Made by a program: the position numbers and the translations under genes. A stretch of DNA of 64,000 nt from the NCBI GenBank assembly GCA_950295325.1, contig OX485805.1, positions 58,624,283 through 58,688,282 on the forward strand, given 5' to 3'. The DNA comes from Polytrichum commune (taxonomy: Eukaryota; Streptophyta; Polytrichopsida; Polytrichales; Polytrichaceae). Positions 20,106-33,289 of this stretch are shown one piece after another. Each line of letters starts with the position of its first letter. The stretch's first letter is position 1. The notes beneath the pieces were generated by a model, which had not been told where the DNA came from, did no database searches, and saw nothing but the letters and a program-made list of their open reading frames with translations.

Positions 20106-23100
20106 TCATCTACCTTTAACTTTCTGAAGCTCAAGTGTTGTGCGTGAATTGGAGCTAGAGCTTGTTCCCTCATCATTGAGCAATGGTAATTCATCAATTC
20201 TCTTGAATAGAGTTGATCCAAGAGAGCTAGATTTGGCCAATTTACTACGCGAACTAGTTTCCACACATCTCACTGTTTCCAACTCTGCCACTGCCAAGTT
20301 GAAGTGGTCCCCTTGCAACATAGCCACCACTTCTCCCATGGTTGGTCTACTCTCATGTGAAGGTTGCAAGCACAGTAGAGCAATGTTAATGACTCGTTGC
20401 ACTTCCAATTCCTCATCAGCATCCAAACACATTGTCTTGTCAACAAGGTCCATGATCTTCTCTTCTTTATACAATCTCCATGCCTACACATATAATCACA
20501 TATCACCGATACAAATATCAAATTCATCATGAGCCTATGCCATATTATATAACAGTATTTACCTATTGGGAACCAAAACCATTGTAGTGTGTAATCGTGG
20601 TCAAATCACTGGAACATTCAACAATGTGAAAGATCATAAGAGATCAAAGTTTTTGGGACAAACATCATTGAAATAAAACTTTCAAAAGTGGTTAATTCGT
20701 TGATAGGTTCTTACCCACATGCAAAGATATACTTGGTCTGGAGACATTTTGTTGTCAATATTTTTTCTTCCACTTATAATCTCCAACAACACAACCCCAA
20801 AACTGTACACATCTAGCTTCTCACTTACTATTCTGAAAGTTGCATATTCGGGGGCTAAATAACCACTGGGAGTCACATGCACCACTAAGAAGTTTAGTAC
20901 ATATTATAAAATTATCCCACATATTACAACCATGTAAAATTGAGAATCTCAAAGAAAATCCCTGAACTCCTTTAAATTGCTAATCAAAATACTAATTTCT
21001 TTTTGTCAATTGTAAAATTTTAATATGCATGATCTTAAAGATAGCATCCTCTAATAAAATCAATCCCCAGTATTCAGAATTTTAAATTGGGTGAAGACTT
21101 TGATGTTCCAACTTTGTGCTTCAAGTCTCAATATCTGATATGATACTTTCCTGTCTTTTCTTAGGACGCACCTACCCAAAGGGAGGCAATTTGCCTTACA
21201 ATTTGATCATTACAAAAGTTTCATGTGATTTAAATGAGGAAAATACTAGGCTTTAATTCTTATTGTCACTTTACTGTACATTTCATGATGTGGGCAATAT
21301 ATAATTCCCATATAAACCATAATGTGAACATAGTCATTAATAGTTGAAAGACGAGATTTACTTAGGTCAAACATTGTCATGCCATTGCGCATTCAAATGT
21401 GAAAGATGAGGTTTTCCAAACTCACTTGGTCCCTGCAACTTTTGATTTCATGATGTAGGTCTCTTCATTTGGGAATAACAAAGCTAACCCAAAATCTGCA
21501 ATCTTTGGTTGGAGATTATTGTCAAGCAAGATGTTGCATGCTAGCTTTGATGTCCCGATGTATTATCTTTGGCTCTGCTAGGGCATGCAAGTAATGCAAA
21601 CCTTGTGTGATTCCAATACAAATGTTGAAGCGTTGTTTCCAACTAATAATACCCTCATATTTATTTTCTGCAAATGTCACAAATGGGACCACATCAACAT
21701 GACATATGTCATCATCTGTCTCGTTATAAATGATAACAAACAACAAATAAAATAAAACCCCATAAACTTCATGAACATTGAGAAGGTAAGAGATTGAATC
21801 TTATTTGTTACCAAGTAGAGCTTGTTGTAGGTCATAATTCTCAACATATTCGAACACCAACAACCTTTGGGTTTCTCGCACGCAACATCCTTTGAGCTTG
21901 ACTAGGTTTCGATGTTTTATCTCCGTAATTATGATGACTTCATTGCAAAAATCAACAATGCCTTGCTCACTTTCGATGAAAAGTTGCTTTATAGCTACAA
22001 CATTACCATTTGGAAGAACTCCCTGCAAAAATCCACATGATGTTATTTTTAGAACGTCTTATGAATCTAATAGCCATATTCAAGTTTCGAACCTAATCTT
22101 AATCATTTATATTAACAAACTTTTAGGATTGATCCTAAATACCATAAAATAGCAAACCTAAATAATACCTAACTACTGCAAATCAAATTCATTTTCAACC
22201 AATTTGGATGATTATATAATAATAAGTAGGCCTAGAATATGTTGACACCTTGGACAATGATTAATCATTTGACCCATGCTATTCCAAATAAAGATATAAG
22301 GCATGCCAAAATATGAGTTGTGGTATTAAATGAACACTAGACTATAATCAACATATTTGATCAATCTTGTAAATATTACCTTGTATACTGCTCCAAAACC
22401 TCCTTCACCAACCTTCATATCTGGATTGAAACCTTTAGTTGCATCACATAGCTCTTTATAAGAAAATATTGTGGGCTTTACATCAAACTCTTGAAACTCT
22501 GTAATGAAGACATGTCAACACGAAGTGAAGTTTAAAAATCTTTGCACTATCAAATTTACCGTTAGAATCCTGATAATTCCAAGGCGCACACTACAGACTA
22601 TATTGCTCAAGTTTTGATTCTTTTGATTCTAGTAAATGAATCATGTTCTCAAATCAAACTTATTACCTCATGAACTCATATTTTGAGAACAAGACTTACT
22701 TTCTTGGAGTTGTTGTTGAAGGTCACGCTCAAGTTTGAGCTCAAGGTCTCTTTTGAATTTTCTATATGATAGTATTGCAACAATAACCACCAAAATGAAA
22801 GCGGATGCACTAATAGATGTTGCAATAATGATTATTTTGTGATCACTCGCCACATCTGCCCCACCACATGAACCAAGCATCCATCAAATAAACTTGGATA
22901 CCCATTCATATCAATCAATTTGAAGTAATTTGGTATCTATAACTAAAAGTGGTCCGACATACACTTGAGTTGATTGAAATTATTTGTAATATCACCCAAA
23001 CTACGATACCGCATGTACTATCGCTTATTGCACAATAATAAGCTTTTTGCAATATCAATAATGACAAAATTAGACTTAATTTCCTATGAAGACATGAATT

Positions 23101-26100
23101 CTCGATCTATATAATCTACTTATTTTTGGGCAACTAGAGAGTACAAGAACCTCCCTTCAAATACAAACCTTGTTGCAATGTCCACATGATTGCTTTTGTG
23201 TGAAACTCATCAAAGAGAAAAATAATTATCTTTGTAAGATTTTTTTCTCCAAAATCAGTGTTTAAAATTCTTACCTTGCAAATAAGAGCAACCAAATCCA
23301 CAAAAGCATCTTTTGATATCATCTCTTGTACTTTGTGCATCTTTGCAATATGGATTTCCATCTAATCTGTGGTACATCAATAGTTGCATAGTTGCATTAT
23401 ATAAGCATACAAATTGTCCATTAATGGATAAGATGGTTGTGTACATCCAAGGCCTCCAATTGTTTGGGGAGTAAAAAGTTACATGATGTATGTGTGTTTG
23501 ATTGTTGGCCACTACAAAATTTATTACATATCACATCAAAATTCTAGTGTATTCTTATTGAACCTTGAGATACCATACTCACTTCACATCATACCTAGTC
23601 ATCAAAATCATCAAGTTCTCATCTAGCTAGGTGGGCAAATTCACCTGATTTTAATTGGTGTAAAATTTGAGGATGAATATAAGACTATGTCGATGTCATT
23701 GTTCGTCATACTCAAAAGCTCCAACTGCTTACTTGAATTACTTGACAATATTTTGTCAACATCAAGAACTCCAAAGATTGAGTTATTATCCAAGTACCTA
23801 AGAATCAACAAGATAAAAGATGAACCACACAAAGTCTTAATGTGAGTCTAACCTTCTAAACAAACGATCCTGGTTACATCGTTCGTTTCCAACATACCAC
23901 TAAGAGCCTTCTAGTATTTATTTATTTATTTTTAATTTTTGGGTTGTTGTGAAAAACATGTGAATATATTTCATGCCTACATATTCCCAGTTGTTGTTTA
24001 CTAGATAGGAATTGTAATCTTCTTTTTGCACGACTTCATGACAAATTGGATTGAAGACCCACGATTATGCATAGGCTAAACTTTTTGTAACAACATTGAA
24101 TGTGTATGAAGAGACACAAACTCGAAGTGCTTCAATCCCACTATAAATCTACATGCTCCTTTAATAGTTGTAATGGAAATATTATCTTGTGTTGATTTAT
24201 TGAACAAACTTGATGATTTCAATTAAAATAAAAATTGATGCATAATCTTGCCTATTCCATAAACATACCGTATGTACAATCTCCGTTATAAAAGCGTAAG
24301 AACTAAGCAATGAAGAAATCAAAGTCCGAGGGGAGGTTGAAGACACGCTTACAATTGCCTCAAGGATCCAAGCGTGGGGGTACTCCATAATTGTGAAAGA
24401 TTAGAATGCTTATATTGTGTTTTAGAAATATCCAAAGTGACCAAAGTTCTTGGCAAGGAGGCATTAATGACTGAAGGTATGTCTTCAAACCATGTGAATG
24501 CGTTTTTACTCAAGTTCCTGCAAGAGTTCAAGAGTGACACAATGAAACAAGCAGTATTATAACAACCACCATTTTTAAAAAAATCCAAAATAGAAAGTGA
24601 CATTTTCTAATAAAATAACAAGTAATTAATGAATGCACAACATGGTATACCAATTTTTTTAAGGCATTAAAACTCACACTATTTGTAATGCTTGATTTGA
24701 AACAAGATTTGGTACCCCACCAGTAAACATATTGTTTGATAGGTCCCTGTGTCATAATATGTCACAAATTAAATTTATCATTATGAGTAACTAATGATAA
24801 TTTGGAAGTTAGAACCTTAATCCATCTACTTTCATCAACAAGCAGTTAAAATAACCACCATTTCATGGTTGTGAAAAAGCAAAAAAATTGAAATTCATGA
24901 AACGATCTAGATGAGTGCCAAAATAGATGAGCCTAGATATCCCTAATGCATAAATATTGCGTGCAAATATATAATCCATTGCCAAAAGCAATGAGCCTGA
25001 CATAGAGCACAACCAATATTTTGGTGATACAGAGAGATCGATGTATGAGAACTTTGTAGAAAAGTATATGCAAGAAGGTTCTTACAATGTGCTCAAGTGT
25101 GATAAGTCCACAAAATGACTTGGAGGTATGTCTCCAGAAAGTTGGTTGCTGGACAACACAACTGTTTGCAAACTAAGCATATTGGTGAAGTCGAGGTTGG
25201 ATATATTCCCAGTAAACCGATTCTCGCTTAAATCTCTTACATAGCGATGACAAAACCAAGGAATCAAGAGTGGGGAATTATAACTGATTGGGCATGTCAG
25301 TAGTAACACTCAGCATATATAAAATGATTGAAAATTTGAATCACTAAGCTTTAAACGCCAAAATAACTGTTACTAACTCCTTCTATGTAGAATCAAATGA
25401 GGATTGCAAGGAATGCTCACAAATATGTAAGGTATTGAAACTGTGATAGCTCCGCAGGTATGTCTCCACTCAAGCCATTGCCATGAAGATCTCTGTTGTT
25501 AACGCAACATACCATTCAGACTCAATCTTTCACACCACTGTAGTACTGCACCTGCTTCTTTCTATTTTCTTGTTCCAGAGGAACACATTGAATCTGGTAG
25601 AGGACAAAGCCTTGAGGATTTTGGAAACCCAAACAATATATTAGAGTTATATGTCAGTTCAACCCGAGTTTTGGTCGCAAGTTGATTGTTTTGCATACAA
25701 AAAATTTCATGTTCGGTACTTCTTGGGGGCATGCTTGGAGACGGTGTAGAGGATTGAAGAAAGAACTTTCTATATCGGTCCATTGGGGACCAAACTCATT
25801 TTGGCACCTCTTGGGATCCGAGTATGAGTTTGGCCCTCTATGAACCAATATAAAAAGTCTTGCATTCAAACCTCAACACCGACTCCTAGCATGCCCCCAA
25901 GACTTACCGAACATGGAAATTTTTGTATGCAAAATAACCAATTTCCAACCAAAATTCTGGTTGCATAAACACATAACTCTACTGTGACAGTCATAAATTT
26001 CCTAGACAAGTAGCTTTTGAATTTAGAGAAGTTTGAAGGTGCTTACAAAGTGAAAAGTGCATCTGCAGTTTTATTCAAATTTAGAACAGGAATAGGACCA

Positions 26101-27957
26101 GTGAGATTTATATTTCCTGTCAAGGACCTGCAACGCAACAATCACTGAAAGATATTAGTAACCTACGCACATGTGACGCAATTATGTACTCAAATTTCCA
26201 AATTACTTAATTGTTATGAATTTCAACTTAGTCAACTTATTCAACAACAAGTACTTAACCTCTTAGTATCTAAGATGTCCAATTCAAGCCTCAACATGCA
26301 GAAAACTATGTTTTGAGCTACATCCCATTCTTAGCTAATTGTGTCAAAAGTAATCATTCTAAATTCAACTCATTCATCAAGTGCACATTTTTAATCAGCT
26401 GAATACTTGAATGCGATTGACGATCGAAATTCAAATACATCACCTGAATATTGATCATCAATATCACCTACAACTCTGTTTCATTTTCTTCTTGATGTAA
26501 GATAATGTACTAAGTGACATTTCAAACCCATGGATATTATAAAGCGTGATTTAAAAGATTGGTGAAGTCCTGAAGAGATTGTCTATATAGGTTGTACATT
26601 GAACCCCTTAGACCTTTTTAAGGGTTATAAGGTTAGTAGGTGCTCAATTACAATCTCACTTACAAAGATGTCAACACCCGAAAGTTCCATATGGTTGGTG
26701 GCAACTTGCCCACAATATGTGCATCGTTGAGAGTCCTGCACCACCATGAATCCAATTGCCATTTCATGTGAAGATTTAAATCAAAACACTACAATTCACA
26801 TTGATATTCAAAATTTAAAACTTAGCCCTATATAATATTTATGACTGATACACTACAAATAGAAGAAGAATAACTCGGCATGTCTTTGAGGACCAGTCTG
26901 AAATTGATATTTCAATGTTTGTTCCTTGCATTATTAACGAAGCGTTCCCTCACATTGGAGAGAGGTAAAGACCTTCATTTTTATCGATCCTACTTTCCCC
27001 AAAAGGTTTAAAGCCTCCAAATCCTCACATTGTCCTACCTGCTCAAGAAGATGTCTTGTCTAGTTAGAAACCATATCATTCATATCCAAAATGACATGTC
27101 TCTACCTTGCACCTCCCACCACACTAAATTTATCAATCGAACGGGAACAACTTGTAATGTTATGACCCCAATCACAATACCTTGTGTAATATATGGTAAC
27201 TCTCGCATGACAAGAGGAATCATTCTTAGGTCATTTTGGTGGCACCCACAAGCCTCGACCACCACATACTTAGCAACGATGCTTCACACGAATCATAATT
27301 TCAATGATAATTATTGTATTGACCAACTGATACAATTTGCAAAGGTGGGAAAAATACAAGCCAAGGACCCGGGTCTCGTATTGCGTATAAAAAATATAGT
27401 TCGGGTTACAAGAGGTAAGCTTTGAAGCAGAGAGTCGCAAACATTCCACTCCTTGCCAGTTGTCTGCAAATCTGGCTCTAAAGCAAGGATACGGTTCACT
27501 GGCATTCCAGCTTTGCAAATTGGCAATTCCCATATTGGGCGTATTTGCCCATGCACTTCGAAGATCCTGCAACGCATCCACTAGGGCCCCCCTCACCAGC
27601 AACAGAATTGAATCAGAAGTGATAAAAGCGCAATCCAAAACACATATGAAAATCAGCATCAATGTTGTAACCATTCGAGTTACACATCCAAGAAGAGATT
27701 AATAATACATTCTGACAAACTGCAAGATTGCCTGTACTTGCAGGGGCATCTTGACAAAATTTCTAGTTCAATCTCAGAGGACACTTACGTTGTTCTTGGA
27801 AGTAATGGTCGGGGGTGGAGCAAATTCGGCCCGTACACTCTGGGTAGTAAGCGCTGTAGGAGGTATTACATGACGTAGATTGAACTGGGCGGAGGGCAAT
27901 CAAGTATAATGAGAGCACAGCCAGCACCACATGAATCGCCCATGGTTGTCGATCCAT
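20106..27957 (-). CDS. LRR receptor-like serine/threonine kinase (16 exons; 4-bp frameshift in catalytic loop)
   Basis: Exons by splice consensus and phase: 27957-27789, 27580-27358, 26735-26664, 26127-26047, 25492-25421, 25235-25086, 24746-24678, 24517-24353, 23797-23645, 23366-23275, 22855-22700, 22498-22380, 22022-21812, 21667-21426, 20865-20715, 20483-20106. All phases join; without four extra bases near 21536-21541 the coding length is 2499 nt (832 residues). Domains in order: signal peptide; short Cys segment; LRR cap ([19 protein letters not shown]); LRRs, each exon phase 2; a juxtamembrane Cys segment (LDGNPYC); one membrane helix ([20 protein letters not shown]); kinase with [38 protein letters not shown] and [11 protein letters not shown]. 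The layout fits the plant LRR-VIII group, which acts at the plasma membrane; the ligand is unknown. The 4-bp insertion falls inside HRDIKASN and shifts the frame, so this is either a recent pseudogene or a sequence error. Confidence 0.85.
21536..21541 (-). other. 4-bp insertion disrupting the kinase catalytic loop
   Basis: On the coding strand, AAAGCTAGC should be followed directly by AACATC (Lys-Ala-Ser-Asn-Ile). Instead ATGC lies between them. Exon 21426-21667 is 242 nt, while the phases of its neighbours require 238. After the insertion the shifted frame ends at a TGA within five codons. Confidence 0.85.
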
Positions 27958-29310
27958 GACGAAATTACTCAAGCTCGCTATGCCGTGACTCTACAAAATT
28001 ACAAAAGCACTTGAGAAATAAGCGCCACCTGATGGTACTCCCACTTCACTCAGATGAAAGGTTTACATATTCATAACTCAGGCTTTGGGCCTAGTGACCA
28101 TGGTTACTGGAAAATGGAGAAAATCAGTCAAGTTCCTATTTTGTGATAATTTGAGCATCTTCTTTAACAATTTTCACCTCTGTATGCGTACTTACAGCCT
28201 AAGAACATAGTCTGTTTAAGCATAATAGAAAATTCTTTTTCTTTTAAATAAAAAAGGTGCACTAGTCTACCAGAGAATTGGATGGAATTTGCTGGTGAGG
28301 TATCTTTATGTATGTGTCAAGTGTTAAGTACCAGTCACATTTTTTGAGTGTAGACACTAGTTTCAGCAACCACTGAAACCCAACAGTATGCTATAAGCAC
28401 CTCTTGCTAGACAATTTAATCCTATAACCAGATCTGAAGGTTGACATTCTCAACCTTCCCGCACATCCCACTTTTGATATGTTTGTACACACCGGCCACT
28501 TAGTTGCCTGCAATGCTACCACAAAAATGTAAAGCAAAGCCCCGATTAGTTCGTATTTCAAACCTTCCACATGCATGACCATGGTCGAATAAAATGGCAC
28601 TCCAAGATTCTAAGACTCTACTCTGGAAATCTAACAGATCATTCTACGAAAACCCAAGGAAGAATTCATTGTTACAACCTCCATTTATCAACATCCTTCA
28701 AGGAGGAATTCATTTTGCGTTGCTTTCATTGTTAAATGACACCTCGGGTTTCAGGCCCATTCCTGGGCTTCACTGAAACCCCAGAACCCAAAAAGTTCTG
28801 TAAGCCCCCGATTTGTGCATCCTAATCTGAATTCCCCCACCAAGAAAGCAAAGCCGTGACAACAACCGGCCTCCAAATGAACCTGTGCCATATACACTGC
28901 AATACATTGAAGCAAGCACTGGTGACCTCCAACACGGACTCAAGAGCCTTCTGGCTGGCTCCTTCGACATGAGGAGACTTAAGATGAGCTCTAATGGTAT
29001 ACTGTAACTTACAGAAGGAATGATGAGGCCTCGGCCCAGGCTGAAACAGACGTTGTTCAGGAAAACTGCACTCAAGAATCGACCCACCAAAGAACCTCCA
29101 GATGATATCAGGAAAGTAAGTGAAAGAAAACCCGATCGACTTCAACTTCGGATGCGGTCAGAGCTCACTTAAACTTAGTACAAGTTGGTCCGAATGATTC
29201 AAGTTTGCAATAACTAAGTGTGAATCAGCCAGCTTGAGATATGGGGCGAGGAGGTCACAGTCTCGGTAAGCCATTAAGTTATACATGTATGACAACGCTC
29301 ACAGACAGAA
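27402..29310. repeat. Segmental duplication, copy B (RLK 5' exons plus upstream flank)
   Basis: This block matches 11-1185 and 1987-3010 in order and orientation and contains exons 1-2 of the receptor kinase and its 5' flank. Unlike copy A it lacks the tandem unit and the hairpin, and it has a deletion around 29185 that removes the region corresponding to 2590-2900. The stretch 27958-29262 has no gene that I can support besides possible 5' leader and promoter. Confidence 0.8.
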
Positions 29311-31283
29311 TCTTGTCTGTAGTCCGGGTGCGCTGACGGTACGATATTCTGCCCATATCGCATTATTTGTGAGTTTCCGGAGATACAATTGTCTGTTTAA
29401 GAGCCGCCGTCCCTAGCTTCTGAATCCAAATTGAAATGCAAATTCGACAAGATAATTGGCACATACAACGGAATACTTGAAGCACCAAAACTACCCAAAT
29501 TTAAATGTTATGGTGCCCTCAATTACACTCTTATGGATAAAAGTTCATATTTCTGAAGGGACAAATAATACACATACCATATGGAAAGCACATTTGGAAT
29601 GCAACTAGCACACTTCCACTTGGATGTATTTTCAATCATGTAAACAATTTCTAAAGGAAAATTAAATTATGAGAATATTAAAGTTTATGATTATATTGAG
29701 GACACCATAAGTATTGAAACCTTTAAAACATCCTTTTTGATGCCCTCCCGAGCCACTTTACAGCTATTTCTCAAAATTTTAATGTCACTTGCATCACTTT
29801 TTGGGCACTTGTATGTTTATGTTAGTTCTTTTCCCTTCAAAAATAAGTTCATTTTCAACTTTCAATTTGTCATTATTAAATGTAACATCTTCTATTTATT
29901 ATTGAGAGAGAGTGTGATCTCAATTTGTTCCTAAATGCATTTCTTGCCACTTTCCATCCAAGCCTAACAAGGATCAAGAATGATACACTGTACCTTGCTT
30001 GGACCCACTTATGGTTTAGGTCCACTTTCAACCAAAACTATTTTATTTTATTTCTATATACAATGTGTGCATGTAGTTGAAGAGTGGATTTGATCTCCAT
30101 TAACATCCCTCTTATTGGTGCAACCTGTGGTGTGAAGACACACAACATATGGATTCCAAAGTAAGGTTTGTGTAAGAGTAAGTGCTTCCTACAAACCCAC
30201 TCCCATGTTGACAAGGTCTTAAAGTTCTTTTCATGTACCACACAATGACTGCAAACAAAAATAGAATATGGAGTAGGGAGATTAATAATAATAATTTGAA
30301 TTTAAACTTAAAAATCACAACCATCAAGATTATCAACTTCACTAAATAGTCCTATTAGTGTGGCTGGAACATTAGAGTGGAAATGATTAACATGTGCCAC
30401 ATTAATTTTCTAATCAAGGTAGAACTAATATGAGTCCAAGACCCTGGATTGAAGTTACATTTGAATTTGGGTAGTTTTGGTGCATCAAGTAATCCGTTGT
30501 ATGTGCCAATTATCTTGTCGAATTTGCATTTCAATTTGTATTCAGAAGCTAGGGTCGACGGCTCTTAAACAGACGATTGTATCTCCGAACCCACTTCTCC
30601 TAGAATACGAAACTCAATTTGGCACCTTCTTAGGGGCATTACTCTTTGGACTATTTGGATCGAACAGAATGACAAAGTGTTTAATCAGGCACAATGGCAT
30701 GAATCTAAGGTCAAGCAACAGATGTGGGATGCTCTGATTATCTACGCCAAGATGGCGTGGAAGAGGGTGTTGGAACAAAGCAAGATTAGTGACTTTTCAA
30801 AGGAGGCCATGCTGCGCGTTTTCGATAAGATGTGGGGAGCTAGGGGCGTTCTTTGTCGTCGTCACGATCTCCACATGGAGTGGAATTGGAAAAGACATCG
30901 TAGATAGGGTGGTTTGGCCTCCTCGGGGGTCCAGGGTCCGGTGGGTTGGGGGGTGTCCTTGGTTGGTGGGGTGGGGGTTGTCCTTGGCACGGTGGGTCCG
31001 GGGGTTGTCCTTGGTGGGAGTCGGGTTTTTGTTCTTTTACGTGGCGGTGTTCGCACGCCCGAGGGGCCCCGCCTCCCCTCGGTGAGGACGTGTGTTTTTT
31101 CTTTTGTGGTATTCATTTTGGCGTTGGCCCGGTTGGCCTTCTGTCTCCAAAAACAAAAAATAGAATACGAAACTCACAAATAATGCGATATGGGCAGAAT
31201 ATCGTACCGTCAGCGCACCCGGACTGCAGACAAGATTCTGTCTGTGAGCGTTGTCATACATGTATAACTTAATGGCTTACCGA
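29263..31283. repeat. Long inverted repeat (about 245-bp arms) with a nested LINE
   Basis: The left arm 29263-29507 is the reverse complement of the right arm 30458-31283 once the LINE insertion (30617-31160 plus one 16-bp duplication) is removed. The arms then differ by a 22-bp gap and scattered substitutions. The spacer 29508-30457 is about 950 bp, AT-rich, with no gene that I recognise. The outermost 50 bp of the left arm also occurs at 2963-3013 in copy A, so the right arm includes an inverted copy of ordinary flanking sequence. Confidence 0.8.
30601..31176 (+). mobile_element. 5'-truncated LINE insertion with perfect 16-bp target duplication
   Basis: TAGAATACGAAACTCA occurs at 30601-30616 and 31161-31176. 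Between them 544 bp match the 3' end of the LINE at 6379-7000 in the opposite orientation. The segment holds the ORF2 tail (FNQAQWHESKVKQQMWDALI through DLHMEWNWKRHRR, stop at about 30905), a G-rich 3' untranslated region, and a short A-rich tail (CCAAAAACAAAAAA). The perfect duplication shows a target-primed retrotransposition event that is young relative to the surrounding inverted repeat. Confidence 0.92.
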
Positions 31284-33289
31284 CACCGCGACCCACAGTC
31301 CGGGAAGTTCTATACAAAAATCAGTACATTTCCTACCTTTTATAAAACGGTTCGGATTTTTTTCTTTTCGCTCAGAAGCTACTGAAAGCCAGTTTTTTTC
31401 TCAGTTAAATTTCAAGATTTACTTTTACCATTCGAAAATTTTCCTAGTTTCTAAATTTTACTTCGGTATACTTCTGAAGTTAAGTGTATTAAGTCGGATT
31501 TCTTGTATATAAAGTAAAATTGGTGTTATGCTTTTAAGGGAGTGAATTTGTGTTGAAAGAAATCCCAAGTATCCATGGAAAGAGTTGAACCTTGCCAAGC
31601 CCCCACCATCTTGGGGCCAAGAATGTAGCCTCTGAAAAATGTATGGAACCAAAGAGGGTGCATACATTTTTTAGAGGTTGGTTAGTACAACAATACATGC
31701 AACCTTGAAACCAATCGACATCCTTAGAATTGAGAACATAACTGAAGTTATTGAATAAAAAATGTCACTTGCAGAAGACATACAATGTGAATGGCTGGCA
31801 TATAGAAACCGGTACTTAGTTCCATTTTTCCACAAAGGAATTGCCTCTTCAATGATATTATCAAAGTTCTCATGTGGCCCCTCCCAAGAAATTCTAAGAA
31901 TAGCTTCCAACCCAGCAGGCCTTGAATCACTCATACCTGACACCCGAATGTTTTTCCCAAACCACCACAAGCACCCACAACTTATAATCAACCCACCAAC
32001 GTGAAAATCCAGCATAAATGTTCCTCGAACCTCCATCCATCCGCGAACATCATCACTCAACCTACAATTGATCTATTGTCAAGACATGGCCACAATCATC
32101 ATAACTACTATTACCCACACTTGCAAGACCAAAAGAAAAGATGGAAAAAACTAGCATTTTAGCACTTAAGTCAATGTACCCTTGAACAAGATTGACAAGT
32201 GGTGCAGGATCGGAAGCCACCCACTAAGCTTGAAGCCAAACATGGAGCTTGAAAACATCAATTGAAAATACAATAGCAAAATCGGAAGCTTAGAGCAGGA
32301 ATGAGGTAGAGAAAAAAACCCTAATGAAGGAGTGAGGTACTTTGCCCAAGGGGGTCAAACTCTTCTTATACTCGTGAGAGAGGGTCCCTAGATGCTTAGA
32401 GCCTCAAAACCCTAATCGGCCTAATGACAACGGAACCAACCATAAATTAGCCTCCATGGTTTTGACCTTATGAGTCATGACTCTAGTATTACCCTAGTTA
32501 TATTTCCGCCCTATCCCTAGTCCCTTCGGCTACTTGCCTAGAATTAAAAAATTGACTCGATAAATATCCCGAACTATAATGCCTCAACTGGCCATATTGC
32601 CAGTCTATTCTCCCTTGAACTGGTTGATTTCTGACCTCGACAATTTTACATCGGTACCTCATCCGAATCATTGCGAACTCATTTGGAAATCTCCAAAAAA
32701 ATTCGGCTAGCTCATAACTAAACGTCGGTACTCCCCGTACATTGTTGTGACCTCCTTGCCCCACATCTCAAGAGAGAAGAGAAGAGAAGAAACGTCGACC
32801 TTAGTGGGATCAACATGATTAAAATGCCCGCTCAACCCACCCTTGGTATTATGTTCACTGAACATAATATCAATGATGCAGGACTACTAATTCCTCTCGG
32901 GGTGGGCACTATAGTAACCAAAGTGACCATGAGAACTTAGTGATTGGATGATCTTTGTATTGGTGGGGTTAGTGTGGATGTGGTGTTGTAGGGGTATATA
33001 TTGTATGGTGATGACGTTGATTTCCTCAAATGTGTATTTGATGTTTAGCTTAGGAATTTTATATGTTGTTTCCATATTTTCCATAGAAGGGGTGTTTGTG
33101 TGGCTACCCTAGCACCTACCGTGATGACTATTAGTGGATCTACCTCCCATCCTCTGTTGATAATATTGTCTATTAGTGGTTTATATTTTATAATTTCTCA
33201 TTATAATTTCATTTAGTATTCTATCATTTCAATATGTAAATTTAATGAATTCTATTGCTAAATTATCATTAGGTTATGTTGGTAGTGGA
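31284..33289. other. Intergenic with two unrecognised open frames
   Basis: Minus-strand frames at 31671-32060 (contains GWMEVRGTFMLDFHVGG, CLWWFGKN and ISWEGPHENFDNIIEEAIPL) and 32498-32764 have somewhat protein-like composition, but I do not recognise a family and could not build an exon chain. The first could be an exon of a decayed or unannotated gene; confidence is low. The rest shows nothing recognisable. Confidence 0.25.

Noticed and set aside
31671-32060. 129-codon minus-strand frame with GWMEVRGTFMLDFHVGG
   Set aside because: It looks protein-like in places, but I recognise no family and find no neighbouring exons, so it is only mentioned under the intergenic entry.
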